In this document: positions 31,383 through 32,839 of the stretch, piece by piece
Numbering within the stretch: position 1 is the first letter of the stretch
How the letters are laid out: each line of letters starts with the position of its first letter
From: Verrucomicrobiales bacterium
GTDB lineage: Bacteria; Verrucomicrobiota; Verrucomicrobiia; Limisphaerales; F1-12-MAGs170
Length of the DNA: 32,839 nucleotides
Reading direction: 5' to 3'
Assembly (NCBI GenBank): GCA_005777315.1
Contig: SXMN01000195.1
Span: 1 to 32,839, forward strand
Made by a program: the position numbers and the translations under genes
The notes under the pieces: model-generated
Seen by the model: only the letters and a program-made list of their open reading frames with translations
Databases searched by the model: none
Told to the model about the DNA's origin: nothing

Positions 31383-32264
31383 TCAGGCATTGGCCGGAAA
31401 GATGCCACGCAGAAATTCTAGATTGGCGATGTAGCTCTCGACAAGTTTTCCCCCAGGCGGGACCGCGCCCTCAATTTGCATTGGGCCACGATAGCCGATG
31501 TCATCGAGGGCGGCGCGGACCTTTTTGAAATCAACGCGACCCTGGCCGAGCATGGCGCCGTTCTCCTTCATGTGGAACTCGCAAATCTGCCCCTGCTTTC
31601 CGAGCCAACGGATCTCCTTGAAGATGTCGTAGCCGCGCTCGGTCGAGTTCGCCACGTCGTAATAGACCTGCACCGCCGGCGAGCCCACGCGGTCGATGAT
31701 GCGCATGTGGTCCTCGGCGCTGAGCCAGCTTTCGATTCCAAGGATGAGGCCCGCCTTCTCAGCTTTGGGCGCGACTTCTTTCAAGCGGCGCACCGTTTCG
31801 TCCGTGCCAGGCTTGTCATCGCGCAAGTCGCCATTGCCGAAAAACGCGAGCAGGACGACGCGGCAGCCCATCGCGCGGCAGACGTCGATGGAATCGCTGA
31901 CCCACTGAATCGTGCGCGGGTCGCTCTTGTAAGGGATGTTGTTCAGCTCGCCGATGGCCAGTGACAACACATCCACGCCGGCCTTCTTCGCGGCGTCCTT
32001 GTAACGCTGCTGCACTTCGGGCCGGCGCAGGTGCATGTCGTTCGCCTGCGTACCGAGGCTCACTTGAACGCCGTCGAGGCCGATCTGCTTCGCGAGTTCC
32101 ATCGCCGCCGGGTCGGCCATCTTGCCGATGGACCAGTCGCACGCACCGATCTTGAAACTTGGTTTCGTGTCGGCGGCGAACAGTCGATCGAACCGGTCGA
32201 GTGCGACCAAGGCGGCGGCGCTACTGGCGAGGAACTGCCGGCGGCTGGTTGGCTGATGCTGCAT
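31383..32264 (-). CDS. Tat-exported sugar phosphate isomerase/epimerase-like TIM barrel
   Basis: 293 aa. The N-terminus has a twin-arginine signal (TSRRQFLASSAAALVAL). The rest is a xylose isomerase-like / AP-endonuclease-2-type barrel. The likely metal ligands are in LGIESW (Glu), VYYDVANS (Asp), CEFHMKENG (His) and MQIEGAVPPGG (Glu), all at the usual places, so it should be active. Such exported members are common in Verrucomicrobia and Planctomycetes; substrates are mostly unknown, with keto-sugars or inositols most likely. The frame is open 50 codons upstream; ATG 32264 gives the complete Tat signal and is preferred. It is divergent from the truncated gene at 32552. Confidence 0.9.
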   Translation of the reverse strand: MQHQPTSRRQFLASSAAALVALDRFDRLFAADTKPSFKIGACDWSIGKMADPAAMELAKQIGLDGVQVSLGTQANDMHLRRPEVQQRYKDAAKKAGVDVLSLAIGELNNIPYKSDPRTIQWVSDSIDVCRAMGCRVVLLAFFGNGDLRDDKPGTDETVRRLKEVAPKAEKAGLILGIESWLSAEDHMRIIDRVGSPAVQVYYDVANSTERGYDIFKEIRWLGKQGQICEFHMKENGAMLGQGRVDFKKVRAALDDIGYRGPMQIEGAVPPGGKLVESYIANLEFLRGIFPANA

Positions 32265-32551
32265 GGCGAGGATTTGGTGGTTCAGATCAATAGTTCTTTC
32301 TGCCAGATCCATCCCGTGCCCGGTGGCGGAAGCTTCGGGCACGCCTGAAGAAGTCTGACGAGCCGGGCTGAATGTAACCTCGATGCAATATGGGTTCAGA
32401 GATGAGCGTGGCACATGAGCAAGTGTAGAAAGCGCTGGTCACAGATGTCTTGACGTGCATCAAGTCGGTTTCGATCCGCGCGAGTGACAAATTCCTCATG
32501 CGCCGTCCAATACGATCCTCGGAAACCTCGGCGATGGGAAAACTGCAAGCC

Positions 32552-32731
32552 ATGACAATACACTCCTCATTCACCCGCCGCGCCTTCCTTCATTCCACTG
32601 CGGTCGCAGCGGGCGGCATCTCGCTCGCGCAACTGCCCACCGCCGCGGCCTCGCCTGCAACGGAAGTGCCGTCCAGCCGGCTCACGCGGCTGGCTGCGGG
32701 CGCTAATTCTACTTTGTTACGAATTGTTTAG
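32552..32731 (+). pseudogene. Truncated gene with Tat signal peptide, cut by an IS
   Basis: Only about 52 native residues remain: a twin-arginine signal (SFTRRAFLHSTAVAAGGISLAQL), a short linker and the start of a mature domain ending RLTRLAAGAN. From about 32710 the sequence changes character and the frame stops at 32731. This fits an insertion at the TA of 32710-32711. The original protein cannot be named; a Tat-exported enzyme of the glycoside-hydrolase or oxidoreductase kind would be usual here, but that is a guess. Confidence 0.6.
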
Positions 32732-32839
32732 ACTTGTTCCCGAGAAGCGCTAGACTGGTGTTGCGATTGCCGTTGGGCAAAAACGCATACTCACAGATCC
32801 GCAAAACATCACCCGAAAGGCGCGACGAACATCGCGCCA
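32712..32839 (+). mobile_element. Probable left end of an IS630-like insertion sequence
   Basis: Following TA (32710-32711) the sequence CTTTGTTACGAATTG begins abruptly inside the preceding gene, and a new open frame without ATG (GTG at 32758) runs off the window edge. Its first eight bases resemble, with three transitions, the inverted end of the IS at the left edge (CTCCGTCA). No transposase motif can be recognised in the ~27 visible codons. Confidence 0.4.

Overview
The window is a high-GC bacterial segment. Its gene content points to a free-living, flagellated, Gram-negative member of the PVC group, most likely Verrucomicrobiota. The clues are a dehydrogenase/HEAT/cytochrome c fusion protein, Tat-exported sugar isomerase-like proteins, a giant HExxH metalloprotease, P-ring and L-ring flagellar genes, and many palindromic intergenic repeats. 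This is inferred from family habits; there is no rRNA gene to confirm it. Both edges appear to lie in insertion sequences. The left edge is the C-terminus of an IS630-type transposase. The right edge starts just after a Tat-signal gene that is cut short, so the window may be a contig bounded by IS copies.

Layout. From 1 to 10 kb: the transposase tail, ftsK (DNA translocase), a PilT-type ATPase, a 937-aa zinc metalloprotease, a small ferredoxin and cinA. From 10 to 14 kb: a secreted modular protein with a clear terminator, then an AraC-type regulator split by a -1 frameshift at a seven-A run. From 14 to 21 kb: a long palindromic element, a large secreted dehydrogenase/HEAT/cytochrome c protein followed closely by rsmE, a RelE-type toxin-antitoxin pair, a zinc-type alcohol dehydrogenase that has lost its structural zinc cysteines, and a 3-hexulose-6-phosphate synthase-like decarboxylase/aldolase. 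From 21.1 to 28.7 kb: a nine-gene flagellar operon on the minus strand, in transcription order flgF, flgG, flgA, flgH, flgI, flgJ, flgN, flgK, flgL. These encode rod, rings, ring chaperone, rod-binding protein, hook-filament junction and its chaperone. From 29.1 to 31.1 kb: a translationally coupled apbE / FMN-binding protein pair, in which the first enzyme probably attaches FMN covalently to the second protein outside the cytoplasm. From 31.4 kb to the end: a Tat-exported sugar isomerase-like protein and the truncated Tat-signal gene.

The intergenic DNA is unusually rich in palindromic repeats. I can distinguish at least six kinds. The two most striking are a ~160-bp element with terminal inverted repeats (three copies plus a fragment, both orientations) and a single ~170-bp element whose two ~58-nt arms match at roughly four positions in five. 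No CRISPR array, tRNA or rRNA was seen. I found no clearly new multi-gene defence or metabolic system; the repeat families, the frameshifted regulator and the flavinylation pair are the items most worth following up.
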